Program-made: the position numbers and the translations under genes
DNA from: Eggerthellaceae bacterium UBA3686
Lineage (GTDB): Bacteria; Actinomycetota; Coriobacteriia; Coriobacteriales; Eggerthellaceae
Assembly (NCBI GenBank): GCA_002371495.1
Contig: DFIX01000021.1
Span: forward strand, 55,131 to 119,130
DNA: 64,000 bases
Direction of reading: 5' to 3'
In this document: one piece after another, positions 15,353 to 23,873 of the stretch
How the letters are laid out: every line of letters begins with the position of its first letter
Position numbering within the stretch: position 1 is the stretch's first letter
Notes under the pieces: model-generated
The model's input: only the letters and a program-made list of their open reading frames with translations
Told to the model about the DNA's origin: nothing
Database searches by the model: none

Positions 15353-16816
15353 ATGAGCGAACAGAGCCAAAAGGAACTGCGTAGCGAAGGCGGCGCGGCT
15401 GTTTCTGCGTCGGTTGCCGATGAGGCGCATCGCGACCAAGGTGCGCCAAAACAGGAAGCACGCGTTCAGCGTCCCGCAGAGGTTCCTCGCCGGCGCCGTG
15501 CGCAGCGCGTGATGTCTACGATTGCACGTTGGCGCACCAGGGGCCTTGCTGCATGGGCGGCGGTCATGCTTGTCGGCGGGCTTGTGGGCTTGCTCTTCTT
15601 TGCGCGCCCCGCGACCTCGGCGGTCGAGATGCGCAACCTGACGGAGTTTCCCCAGATAACGCTTCAGAATTTTCTGGACGGCTCTTTTTTCACCGATGTC
15701 TCGCTATGGTATGCCGACACGTATCCGTTACGAGAGCCCATGGTGGCAGCGGACCACGGCATCGACAGCTTGTTTGGCGTTACCGTCGACGGAGCCATGG
15801 TAGGCGGCAACGTGAAGGCAGACGAGATTCCCGATGCGGTTTCCGACGACGCGGAAAGCCCGGAGTCTTCGGTTGCCGCAACGCCGGCCTCCGCGCCTGA
15901 CGAGCGTGTAATCGCCGAAGATATCCAGGCCAATATCATGGACGGTATCTACATCAAGGATGGCGCCGGCTATAGCATTTACTATTTCGACCAGCAAGCG
16001 GCAGACACCTACATTGCCGCGATGAACAAGGCCGCCGAAAGGCTCGACGGCATTTCGACCGTGTATTCGATCATGTCGCCCGCCAATTCGATTACGCTCG
16101 ATCCCGTTGATGCCGCAAACGTCGGCGGGTCTGACCAAAAGCAGACCCTTGCGTATCTTGCCACGCGTTTCGACCAGCGCGTGAAGTCGGTCGAGATCGT
16201 CGACGACATCATCGCCCATCGCAGCGAGTACCTGTACTTCTACACGGACCACCACTGGACGCAGCAAGGCGCGTACCTTGCCTACGAAGCGTTCTGCAAG
16301 GCGAAGGGCATCGAACCAGTTACCCTCGATCAACGCAGGCACGAGAATTTCGGCGAATTCCAAGGCACGTACTACGACACCGTCGCAAGCATGGGCAACG
16401 TCCGAACCGACACGGTCGACGCCTACTTCCCAAACGGCACTAACGAGATGACGTACTGGACCGAGGAAGGCGAGGAGCTCGTCGGCGCAATCGTCGATGA
16501 AAATGCAGCGACTTGGGACATACCCTTCAAATACAGCTGCTTCATACAGGGCGACCAACCCCTCGAGACCATTCACAACCCCAAGATCGATGATGGGTCG
16601 TCTTGTCTCGTGGTCAAAGACTCGTATGGATGCGCTTTCGTGCCACTGCTCGTAGACTCCTACGAAGATGTGCATGTGATTGATTTCCGCTACACCGATC
16701 AGAACATTTGCGATTATGCGAAGAAGAACAATATCCAAGACGTGATTTTCATCACCGGCATGAAGATCGGCCTAACCGAATCGGTTGCGGCCACCCTGCT
16801 TGCCGAGGTGTCGTAA
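15353..16816 (+). CDS. DHHW/AlgX-like extracytoplasmic acetyltransferase partner
   Basis: Protein of about 487 residues: a long charged cytoplasmic N-terminus, one membrane helix (AAWAAVMLVGGLVGLLFFA) and an SGNH-like extracytoplasmic domain with the motif FYTDHHWTQQGAY. DHHW-family proteins accept the acyl group from a partner MBOAT and pass it to the glycan. The start is ATG 15353, 8 nt after GAGGGGG; ATG 15347 is possible but too close to that site. It lies 18 bp after the MBOAT gene, so one operon. Confidence 0.85.
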   Translation: MSEQSQKELRSEGGAAVSASVADEAHRDQGAPKQEARVQRPAEVPRRRRAQRVMSTIARWRTRGLAAWAAVMLVGGLVGLLFFARPATSAVEMRNLTEFPQITLQNFLDGSFFTDVSLWYADTYPLREPMVAADHGIDSLFGVTVDGAMVGGNVKADEIPDAVSDDAESPESSVAATPASAPDERVIAEDIQANIMDGIYIKDGAGYSIYYFDQQAADTYIAAMNKAAERLDGISTVYSIMSPANSITLDPVDAANVGGSDQKQTLAYLATRFDQRVKSVEIVDDIIAHRSEYLYFYTDHHWTQQGAYLAYEAFCKAKGIEPVTLDQRRHENFGEFQGTYYDTVASMGNVRTDTVDAYFPNGTNEMTYWTEEGEELVGAIVDENAATWDIPFKYSCFIQGDQPLETIHNPKIDDGSSCLVVKDSYGCAFVPLLVDSYEDVHVIDFRYTDQNICDYAKKNNIQDVIFITGMKIGLTESVAATLLAEVS

Positions 16817-16825
16817 GGAGCGACC

Positions 16826-17707
16826 ATGCGCGAACGTAAGAACACCGTGCTGCTTTTCTCGAAGCTGCCCGAAGTGGGCCTTGTGAAGACACGCTTGACC
16901 ACGCTCAAGGACGGAATCTTCCCACCCGAAACTGCCTCGGTGCTGTACCACTGCATGCTCTTCGACGTCGTTGAGATCATTATGGAAGCGTTATCGGACC
17001 TCGAGCTCGAGCAAGGCCCAATTGGCGAGCTTTCTGCGGGCGGCGATGGGGATGACGAGGCCGTCTTCGATACGTATGAGCTCGTCATCTCTACGACTCC
17101 GGCACCGAATGCCCAAGCCATGCGCAAGCTTTTCGAGGACGCCGGCGCATGGCCGCGCGAGTTCGAAGTGATCGTCGACGAGGGCAAGAGCTTCGACGAA
17201 CACTACAACCATGCGTTCGACCAGTGCTGGGAGCGCGGAGCCGACTGCATTCTTTCGATGGGTGCAGATATGCCGGCCTTGACCAAGGCTGATATTCGCT
17301 TTGGGTTCGAACAGCTGCATAGGCTTTGCAACGTGCCGGGTGGCGGCATCGTGCTTGCTCCTGACCAGGAGATGGGGGTATCGGTCATCGGCTGGACCCG
17401 CGAAACCGACTTCAGCCACACCGGCGTGTTCTACAACGCGGACGGCCTGACCGTGTTGCCCGCCTACATCAAGTACGCACAGGAGCGCGACTTGCCCGCC
17501 CTCTGGCTGCCGCCTATTCCCGACGTCGACACGATGCAGGACTTCTACCACAACGTTACGCTCGTGCATGCTCTGAACTACTGCGCCGAATTCGACGACA
17601 TCTGCCCGCCTTGGCGCACTGCCCAGGCCTTTGACGAGATGGGCTACCACGACATCATCGTCGCTCCCAACGGCCTGCTTGACCCCCGGGGACATATCGA
17701 CAAGTAA
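16826..17707 (+). CDS. DUF2064 / SpsF-like nucleotidyl-glycosyltransferase fold protein
   Basis: Protein of 293 residues. FSKLPEVGLVKTRL near the N-terminus and LSMGADMPALTKADI in the middle are the marks of the TIGR04282/DUF2064 family, a GT-A-fold group often annotated as glycosyltransferase. The middle motif holds the acidic metal-binding residues. It starts 9 bp after the DHHW gene behind GGAG, so it belongs to the same operon, which fits a role in the polysaccharide that is acylated. The donor and acceptor are not known. Confidence 0.75.
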   Translation: MRERKNTVLLFSKLPEVGLVKTRLTTLKDGIFPPETASVLYHCMLFDVVEIIMEALSDLELEQGPIGELSAGGDGDDEAVFDTYELVISTTPAPNAQAMRKLFEDAGAWPREFEVIVDEGKSFDEHYNHAFDQCWERGADCILSMGADMPALTKADIRFGFEQLHRLCNVPGGGIVLAPDQEMGVSVIGWTRETDFSHTGVFYNADGLTVLPAYIKYAQERDLPALWLPPIPDVDTMQDFYHNVTLVHALNYCAEFDDICPPWRTAQAFDEMGYHDIIVAPNGLLDPRGHIDK

Positions 17708-17748
17708 AACCCTGGGTGTACGGATAACAGGGGTTGCTCCTTCCCATC

Positions 17749-17859
17749 GCGCCCTCGCCTCCGGGGGCGCGCTCCGGCTTGGCTTCGCCTAACCTAAGTG
17801 AATTAACAGGAACAGTGGCTGCAGAATCGCCGGAGTCACGCCCCCGAAGGCGAGGGCGC
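17749..17859 (+). repeat. Structured core-in-variable-arms element, copy A
   Basis: Arms 17749-17769 and 17839-17859 pair over 20 of 21 positions. The core between them has CTCCGGC / GCCGGAG (helix 2), TTGGCTTC, GCC / GGC (helix 3), an AT-rich tip and TGCAGAATC. It reads in the direction of the gene that ends at 17707. Non-coding. Confidence 0.85.
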
Positions 17860-17908
17860 TTCGCTAATTCGGGGTCGATCGAAATCTTCGGCCCAAAAAA
17901 ACGAAGCG

Positions 17909-18014
17909 GCTGTGATAGCGGGAGCGTGACCTCGGCGATTCTGCAGGCACTGTATTCCCAAATACATATAGGTTTAGCCGAAGCCAAGCCGAGGCGCGCT
18001 CCCGCCATCACAGC
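17909..18014 (-). repeat. Structured core-in-variable-arms element, copy B
   Basis: Arms 17909-17926 and 17997-18014 pair over 17 of 18 positions and have nothing in common with the arms of copy A. Read on the minus strand, helix 2 is CCTCGGC / GCCGAGG and helix 3 is GGC / GCC, both changed in pairs relative to copy A. It lies downstream of the minus-strand methyltransferase gene. Copies A and B fill most of the 346-bp gap 17708-18053. Confidence 0.85.
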
Positions 18015-18053
18015 TGCGGTGGGATGGAGCTGGCGACAACTGGCCGCGACTGG

Positions 18054-18893
18054 TTAGCGGCGGCGGAGTTCCCAGAAGGCTACGGCGCTCGAGGCGGCGA
18101 CGTTGAGGGAGTCGACCCCGTGATGCATGGGGATGCGCACCGTGTAGTCGCAACGCGATATCGTGGCAGGGGCGAGGCCATCGCCTTCGGTGCCGAAGAC
18201 GAGCGCGAGCTTGCCGCACTCTTTCAGGAGTGGATCGTCGAGCGGGATCGAGTCGTCCGACAGCGCCATGGCTGCCGTGGTGAATCCCAGGTCGTGCAGC
18301 AACGGTATGCCGTCGCGGGCCCAGTTGTGCGGGTTTGTTCCGATGCGCGCCCAAGGGACTTGGAATACCGTGCCCATCGACACGCGCACGGCTCGCCGGT
18401 ACAGGGGATCGTAGCAGGCTGGCGATACCAGCACCGCATCGGCGCCCATACCCGCGGCGGAGCGGAAGATCAGGCCGACGTTGGTGTGGTTCCGGATGTT
18501 CTCGAGCACGGCAACTATGCGGGCGTCGCGTACTACTTCCTCGACCGAACGCTCTGGAGGACGACGAAACGCCGCCAACGCGCCGCGCGTCAGCTCGAAG
18601 CCCGTGAGCTTTGCGAGCTCGTCTTCGGGTGCGATGAACAGGGGCGCTTCGGGGTTCGCTTCCTGCATCTTTTGGATGGTTCCTGCCTCTTCGAGAGAGG
18701 GCAGGTACTTTTCGGCGCTCAGGAGCGAAAGCGGCTGCATGCCGCCGTCGAGCGCGCGGCTGATCACTTCTATGGATTCAGCGATGAACATCGCGCGCGA
18801 GGGTTCCACGCGGCTGCGCAGCTGCACGTCGGTCAGGCGCGCATACGCGTCGAGGCGCTCGTCTTCAAGATGATGTATTCGCGTTATTCCCAT
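18054..18893 (-). CDS. TrmH/SpoU-family RNA 2'-O-methyltransferase
   Basis: Protein of 279 residues. The SPOUT motifs are NIRNHTNVGLIFRSA (motif 1), LALVFGTEGDGL (motif 2) and the knot closing IPMHHGVDSLNVAASSA (motif 3); an N-terminal substrate-binding domain precedes. It methylates ribose in rRNA or tRNA using S-adenosylmethionine; which nucleotide is not readable. Start ATG 18893 gives MGITRIHHLED; the frame stays open upstream but overlaps the promoter side of mazG. Divergent from mazG. Confidence 0.9.
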   Translation of the reverse strand: MGITRIHHLEDERLDAYARLTDVQLRSRVEPSRAMFIAESIEVISRALDGGMQPLSLLSAEKYLPSLEEAGTIQKMQEANPEAPLFIAPEDELAKLTGFELTRGALAAFRRPPERSVEEVVRDARIVAVLENIRNHTNVGLIFRSAAGMGADAVLVSPACYDPLYRRAVRVSMGTVFQVPWARIGTNPHNWARDGIPLLHDLGFTTAAMALSDDSIPLDDPLLKECGKLALVFGTEGDGLAPATISRCDYTVRIPMHHGVDSLNVAASSAVAFWELRRR

Positions 18894-19056
18894 ACGGGTA
18901 TGATAAATCAAAGATTTGCTGCGATGGGATATAATCAGCGCCGCATCGACGCGCGTTTTGCCCCGCGTTGCCGATTGCGTTTGGGCCACCGTGCCGGTGA
19001 CCGCAAGTCGGGCCCAGCACGGCCCGCAGTTTGCTTGCCCTGAAAGGACCTTGCAT

Positions 19057-19926
19057 ATGGCCGAGCTTTCGCACCCCGCATTCGATAAATTCGTCGCCAC
19101 GGTGGCGGCGCTGCGGTCTCCCGATGGAGGCTGCCCCTGGAATTGTGCGCAGACGCACTCGAGCATCGGCGACTACATGATCGAAGAAGCCTACGAGGCT
19201 CTTGACGCGATTCAGTCGCATGATGCCGAGCATCTGCGGGAGGAGCTAGGAGACGTTCTGCTGCAGGTGGTCTTGCAGAGCCAGATTGCTGCCGACGCAG
19301 GTGAATTCACGATTGACGATGTGTGTAGGGGCATCGATGACAAGATGGTCAGGCGCCATCCGCATGTGTTCGGCGCCGTAAAGGCCAAAAACGCTAACGA
19401 GGTCGCCGACTTGTGGGAGCAGGTCAAGCTTGCCGAGAAGGCGGCGGCCGACGAGAAGGCTGAAAAGCTGGGGCGGCGCGAGGGGCTGCTCGATTCCGTG
19501 CCGACTCATTTTCCCGCGCTGTTGCAGGCGCAAAAAATTTCACGCAAAGCTGCTGCGGCCGGTTTCGAATGGCAGACAGTCGATGATGTGTGGCAAAAAG
19601 TCGAGGAAGAGCGCCAGGAGCTTGCCGAGGCGTACGAAGCTGCACCCAAGACCCCCGACGGCAAGGTGCTTTCGAGCGATTCGGAAGAGCGTGACCCGCT
19701 CGTGGTTGCCGCAGAGCTGGAATTCGGGGACTTGCTCTTCGCGCTTGTGAACGTGGCGCGTAAAATGGGAATCGATGCCGAGGGGGCGCTGCGCGCCTCG
19801 AACGAGAAGTTCCGGCGGCGCTTTTCGAAGGTCGAGCAGGGTGCTTGGTCGGAAGGGCGGGCGCTCGAGGATCTTTCCCTCGACGAAATGGAAGCGTATT
19901 GGCAACATGCCAAGGAGGATGAATAA
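19057..19926 (+). CDS. mazG: Nucleoside triphosphate pyrophosphohydrolase MazG
   Basis: Protein of 289 residues with the two-domain MazG layout. The N-terminal domain has CPWNCAQTHSSI and the metal-binding EEAYEALDAI ... LREELGDVLLQVV set; the C-terminal domain has a second helix pair (ELEFGDLLFALVNVARKMG). It hydrolyses NTPs to NMP and pyrophosphate, cleaning damaged nucleotides. Start ATG 19057 follows AAAGGA; 47 in-frame upstream codons are not conserved-looking. Its stop is immediately followed by the start codon of a small alarmone synthetase. Confidence 0.93.
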   Translation: MAELSHPAFDKFVATVAALRSPDGGCPWNCAQTHSSIGDYMIEEAYEALDAIQSHDAEHLREELGDVLLQVVLQSQIAADAGEFTIDDVCRGIDDKMVRRHPHVFGAVKAKNANEVADLWEQVKLAEKAAADEKAEKLGRREGLLDSVPTHFPALLQAQKISRKAAAAGFEWQTVDDVWQKVEEERQELAEAYEAAPKTPDGKVLSSDSEERDPLVVAAELEFGDLLFALVNVARKMGIDAEGALRASNEKFRRRFSKVEQGAWSEGRALEDLSLDEMEAYWQHAKEDE

Positions 19927-20742
19927 ATGGCGGAGTCGAAAGCGAGGGGCAACCATGCAGCGAATGACGGCATTCGGGTTACGCCGACGGGTGTCGTGCG
20001 TGCTGCCGCATGGAAGATCGTTCCCAGTGCCGATGCCGTTGTTAAAGGGTCTACCCAGGAACTGCTGCTCGATGCCGATGCCCTTGATCGCTACGAGGAA
20101 TTTACGGCCGACATGCATGCAATCTTGCAGAAGTACGAGGCCGCCATGCGCGAGATGGTCGTTCGGTTCGAGATTTTGGACCGCGACCTGTCGCTTCGCC
20201 GCAACCGCAACCCGATTCACCATATAGAGTCCCGCATTAAGTCGCCCGTCAGCATCTACGATAAGCTGCTGCGCTACGGCAAAGAGCCCACCATCGGCAA
20301 TCTCGAGGAATACCTGATGGACGTAGCGGGCGTGCGCGTCATTTGCTCGTACGTATCGGACGTGAAAAGCCTTGTGGGGTTGCTTCGCCAACAGGACGAC
20401 CTCGAAATCGTGCGCATAAAGAACTACATCGAGAACCCGAAGCCAAACGGGTACCGAAGCCTTCATGCCATCGTGCGCATCCCCGTGTACTTTTTGGATA
20501 GCAAGCAAATGGTGCCGGTCGAGGTGCAGATTCGCACCATTGCCATGGACTACTGGGCGTCGCTCGAGCACGACCTTAAATACAAGGCTATTGCCGAAAC
20601 GCGCGGTATCGACGTCGCCGTTGAGCTGAAAGACATCGGCCAGATTATCGAGGGTATCGAGAAACGCATGCAGGTCCTTGCGCATGCGCTCGATTCCGGC
20701 CCCGCTTCGAAGCAGAAGGCCAAGAAGAAGCGGCGCTCGTAG
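19927..20742 (+). CDS. Small alarmone synthetase, (p)ppGpp synthetase domain protein
   Basis: Protein of 271 residues. It has only the RelA/SpoT synthetase fold: RIKSPVSIYDKLLRYG, YLMDVAGVRVIC, then PNGYRSLHAIVRIP and VEVQIRTIAMDYWASLEHDL with the acidic residues of the active site. No HD hydrolase, TGS or ACT domain, so it resembles RelQ/YjbM. It makes (p)ppGpp from ATP and GTP or GDP. A basic KQKAKKKRRS tail ends it. Its ATG starts right after the mazG stop, so translation is coupled. Confidence 0.9.
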   Translation: MAESKARGNHAANDGIRVTPTGVVRAAAWKIVPSADAVVKGSTQELLLDADALDRYEEFTADMHAILQKYEAAMREMVVRFEILDRDLSLRRNRNPIHHIESRIKSPVSIYDKLLRYGKEPTIGNLEEYLMDVAGVRVICSYVSDVKSLVGLLRQQDDLEIVRIKNYIENPKPNGYRSLHAIVRIPVYFLDSKQMVPVEVQIRTIAMDYWASLEHDLKYKAIAETRGIDVAVELKDIGQIIEGIEKRMQVLAHALDSGPASKQKAKKKRRS

Positions 20743-20806
20743 CAACGGCAGGCCCGAAAAGCCCTCGGCATCCGTGCCGCGTGTGGCGAGGTGGTTGCCC
20801 CTGTAC

Positions 20807-20918
20807 GGCAAAAGCCCTGGTAAGGTGCGCCCCGGCTTGGCTTCGCCTAAATCTATGTGTATTTAGGATATTTGTGGCTGCAGAATCGCCGGAGTCACGC
20901 CTTACCAGGGCTTTTGCC
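20807..20918 (+). repeat. Structured core-in-variable-arms element, copy C
   Basis: Arms 20807-20825 and 20900-20918 are perfect 19-bp complements, unlike the arms of copies A, B and D. The core keeps GGCTTGGCTTCGCCTAA and GTGGCTGCAGAATCGCCGGA. It lies in the 376-bp gap after the alarmone synthetase gene, in the same direction; the rest of the gap (20919-21118) holds only the presumed promoter region of the next gene. Confidence 0.85.
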
Positions 20919-21118
20919 TTTCCGTTTGGGTTTTGCTATAGCCCCATGAAGCGAAGGGGAAGATGCTCTTTTGCTTCATGTGATATTGGTGCCGAGACGG
21001 TAAATCGTAAAATGCAACACATTTCCCGATGTGGGCCGCACGTGCGGGGAATTTGCGCTATCGTATGCTAAAGCGCGAAAAGCGCTGAAAGGGAAACAGA
21101 GGGAAGGAATCTGATCGT

Positions 21119-22018
21119 ATGAAGATGAGCAAGTATCTCGTCGTGGCTGCCATGGCTGTCATGGTGGCCGCCCTTGCGCTGGTGGGTTGCTCTTCGGGTG
21201 CTGCTTCGAGCAGCGCGTCGGCGAGTTCTGCGAGCGCGAGCTCCGCAAGTGCCGCGTCCGATAGCGCGGCATCCGCAAGCGCTGCATCTGCAAGCGCTGC
21301 TGCTGACAGCGCGGCTGCCGCCGGCGACATCAAGCTGGTTACCGATGGCAAGCTGACCATCGCCACGTCGCCCGACTATCCGCCGTTCGAGAATCTCGAG
21401 AATGGCGAGTACGTCGGTCTCGACATCGAAATCGCCAAGGCTGTGGCTGCCGAACTCGGTTTGGAGCCCGAATTCAAGACGCTGCAGTTCGACGCCATCC
21501 TGCCGGCTATCGCCGCTGGTGGTCAGGCCGATATGGGCATCTCGGGCATCACCGTTGACCCCGAGCGCGCTAAGCAGGTTGACTTCTCGACTACTTACTA
21601 CATCGACGACCAGGCAATCGCCGTCATGAAGGACAGCACTGTCACCGCCGACAATGCTGATGAGGCGCTGAATGCTGAAGGCGTAAAGATTGCAGTCCAG
21701 AGTGGCACGACCGGCGAGACCTACGTTCAGGAGAACTACCCGAACGCCACCGCTCAGCCGTATGGCAACTCCACCGACGCCTTTGCTGCCATGCAGTCCG
21801 GCCAGGCTGACGCCGTGTGCACCAACAAGGCCGTTGTTGACAAGATGCTTGCCGATGCGTACCAGGACGCCACGGTCGTCAAGTCCATCGCCACCGGTGA
21901 GGAATACGCCATTGCCGTGAGCAAGGATAACCAGGCGCTTACCGCTGCCACCGATGACGCTCTGGCCAAGCTCGCTGCTGATGGCACGATCGACCAGCTC
22001 ATCGGTCAGTACATGTAA
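21119..22018 (+). CDS. Amino-acid ABC transporter substrate-binding lipoprotein
   Basis: Protein of 299 residues. A signal peptide ends in the lipobox LVGC, followed by a long Ser/Ala linker (about 45 residues) that spans the wall. The SBP_bac_3 domain then starts TIATSPDYPPFENLENGEYV, with FDAILPAIAAGGQADMGISG and YSSPVA-region equivalents, typical of polar amino-acid binders of the GlnH/HisJ type. The ligand is unknown. ATG 21119 follows AGGGAAGGA. The cognate permease is 337 bp downstream on the same strand; no ATPase gene is in view. Confidence 0.9.
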   Translation: MKMSKYLVVAAMAVMVAALALVGCSSGAASSSASASSASASSASAASDSAASASAASASAAADSAAAAGDIKLVTDGKLTIATSPDYPPFENLENGEYVGLDIEIAKAVAAELGLEPEFKTLQFDAILPAIAAGGQADMGISGITVDPERAKQVDFSTTYYIDDQAIAVMKDSTVTADNADEALNAEGVKIAVQSGTTGETYVQENYPNATAQPYGNSTDAFAAMQSGQADAVCTNKAVVDKMLADAYQDATVVKSIATGEEYAIAVSKDNQALTAATDDALAKLAADGTIDQLIGQYM

Positions 22019-22051
22019 GCTTTGCGCTTCGCGTACATGAATTAGAGCTCG

Positions 22052-22076
22052 AAGCCCCCGCCATTGGCGGGGGCTT
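22052..22076 (+). terminator. Intrinsic terminator after the binding-protein gene
   Basis: AAGCCCCCGCC, ATT, GGCGGGGGCTT then TTGTTG. It separates the binding-protein gene from the permease gene, which has its own TATAAT (22313-22318). Confidence 0.85.
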
Positions 22077-22149
22077 TGTTGTGAGGTCGGCAAATCAAAA
22101 CGTTTTTGCTGTGGCTCGCACGGTTCACGCTGTTCTCTTGATCGTCCGT

Positions 22150-22241
22150 CCAGGTCGGCGGCAGGGCGCAGCTGCTCGCGTTTTGCGTAAATTAGAAGTC
22201 AGTTGCTGCGGAAGCGGCCACGCGCCCTGCCGCCGACCTGG
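22150..22241 (+). repeat. Hairpin element with 20-bp perfect arms, divergent copy E
   Basis: 22150-22169 and 22222-22241 are perfect complements. The 52-nt interior contains CAGTTGCTGCGGAAGCGGC, which resembles CAGTGGCTGCAGAATCGCC of copies A and C, and TTTTGCGTAAA at the place of TTCGCCTAA. I take it as a distant or decayed member of the same family. Confidence 0.55.
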
Positions 22242-22354
22242 TCTACTGCGGCCTGAACCTCGCACGGTGGGAATGGTGTTGATGAGAAGCCCCGTTGGTA
22301 GCTGTTTCGCTATATAATGAACACTTCGCATAGTGCAAGTGATGGGATTGCCGA

Positions 22355-23755
22355 ATGATTTCTGAAAAGACTCGCTACTGGCGCGTGTTCGACACGCTGC
22401 TGGCCATGCTTCTTCTGGCGATGCTGGTGGTGTCTGACCTGGCTCCGATGGCTTACGCGCTCGATACGGCGAAATGCACGGCGCGACCGAACGCCGATAC
22501 CGGAAGTACCGTGCTCGGAGGCGTCGAAACGCGCATAACGTGGGAGGCCCAGGCGAAGCCTGACGAGTCCGTGAAGAGCATCACGTTGGTGCTGCCGGAT
22601 GACACGGCTTTCGAGACGGACGGCGCGCGCTTTACCATTCTTACCGGCGATGACTTGATGACGCGCGTGAACGCTCAAAGCGAGTTTTCGGCAGAAGGGC
22701 AGGCCGTTACCTGCACTTTGGCAGAGCCTGCCGATCCTGGCGCTTACATGAGAGTCGAGCTGTATGGCATCAAATTCCCAGTTGCCGGCGGCCAGATGCA
22801 GCTGACCGGCACCTACGAGCTTTCCGATGGGTCTACGCGGGAAATCGAAAATATCCCTGCAATCGATGTTGTGGTTACGTCGCCCGCCGAGCAGTTGGCG
22901 GCGCATTTGGAAGAGCAGGCTTGGGTCCAAGCGTGGAATTCCAACAAGTTCCTGCGCCTGTTCTTTAATCCGCCCATCCTTGTGTCGAGTTTTCCCATCG
23001 TACTGCATGGTTTCTTCATGGCGCTTGCCATCGTCCTGATTGCGTTTCCGCTGGCTATTCCCGTTGGCTTGCTGTTCTCGTTTATGCGCATGTCCAAAAT
23101 TGGCATCTTGCGCGGTATCGGCTCGCTGTACGTCAACGTGGTTCGCGGCACGCCGGTGTTCCTGCAGATTTACGTCGCGTTCTTCGGCCTGCCGCTTGCG
23201 GGTGTTCAGATACCGCCGTTCATCATGGGCATCATCGTGCTTGCCCTGAATTCGTCTGCGTACCAGTGCGAGATTTTCCGAGCTGGCATCCAGTCGATCA
23301 GCAAAGGCCAGTTCGAGGCCGCACGTTCGCTGGGCATGAATGCGGCGCAGACCATGGCTTTCGTCATCATCCCGCAGACTGTGCGCCGTGTTCTGCCGAC
23401 GATGACCAGCGAGTTCATCTTGCTGTACAAGGATACGTCGATGCTCGCAGCCGTCGGCCTGATGGAGATCGTCATGTACGCAAAGACGATCGTTGCCTCG
23501 ACCGGTTCGATTACGCCCTACATCGTGGCGGCTCTGTTCTACTTGGTGCTGACGATTCCGCTGGCGAACCTGGTCGGGCGGTTGGAGGCGCGCCTTGCCG
23601 GCAACGATACCGGTGCGCGCAAGCAGAAGAAGCGCGCGATCAAGGAGGCCAAGCGGGCGTTGAACCCCGGTGTGGTCGAAGAAAAACTCGAGGAGAAACC
23701 TGGCGCCGACTCGGAAGCGCGCGCGATTTCGCCCGAGAAGTTCTCGAGCATGTAA
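22355..23755 (+). CDS. Amino-acid ABC permease with extracytoplasmic N-terminal domain
   Basis: Protein of 466 residues. Residues 1-36 form a signal or anchor helix (LLAMLLLAMLVVSDLAPMAYA); about 37-190 is a beta-rich extracytoplasmic domain; about 215-425 is a HisM/GlnP-type permease with five helices and the EAA loop (EAARSLGMNAAQTMAF, IPQTVRRVLP) that contacts the ATPase. A charged tail of about 45 residues ends it. Ordinary HisM-type permeases are about 220 residues. The extra domain may receive the substrate or substitute for a second binding protein. It pairs with the lipoprotein upstream. The ATP-binding subunit is not adjacent. Confidence 0.88.
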   Translation: MISEKTRYWRVFDTLLAMLLLAMLVVSDLAPMAYALDTAKCTARPNADTGSTVLGGVETRITWEAQAKPDESVKSITLVLPDDTAFETDGARFTILTGDDLMTRVNAQSEFSAEGQAVTCTLAEPADPGAYMRVELYGIKFPVAGGQMQLTGTYELSDGSTREIENIPAIDVVVTSPAEQLAAHLEEQAWVQAWNSNKFLRLFFNPPILVSSFPIVLHGFFMALAIVLIAFPLAIPVGLLFSFMRMSKIGILRGIGSLYVNVVRGTPVFLQIYVAFFGLPLAGVQIPPFIMGIIVLALNSSAYQCEIFRAGIQSISKGQFEAARSLGMNAAQTMAFVIIPQTVRRVLPTMTSEFILLYKDTSMLAAVGLMEIVMYAKTIVASTGSITPYIVAALFYLVLTIPLANLVGRLEARLAGNDTGARKQKKRAIKEAKRALNPGVVEEKLEEKPGADSEARAISPEKFSSM

Positions 23756-23873
23756 AAGGACGCAGTTCAGAAGAGGCGGCTTTCTGCATGGCAGATTGTG
23801 GCACTGTCTTGCCTCTTGAGCCGTGCGGAGCGTTACAATGTGGCTATAACTGGTAGTAAAAGGAGGAAGCGCA

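Noticed and set aside
12899..15439. 846-codon open frame on the minus strand
   Set aside because: It is antisense to htpG and the MBOAT gene, both certain; the translation is Arg/His-rich with no domain. Long antisense frames are expected in GC-rich codon use.
21200..21320. Low-complexity Ser/Ala DNA repeat
   Set aside because: It is the wall-spanning linker of a lipoprotein, common in this group.
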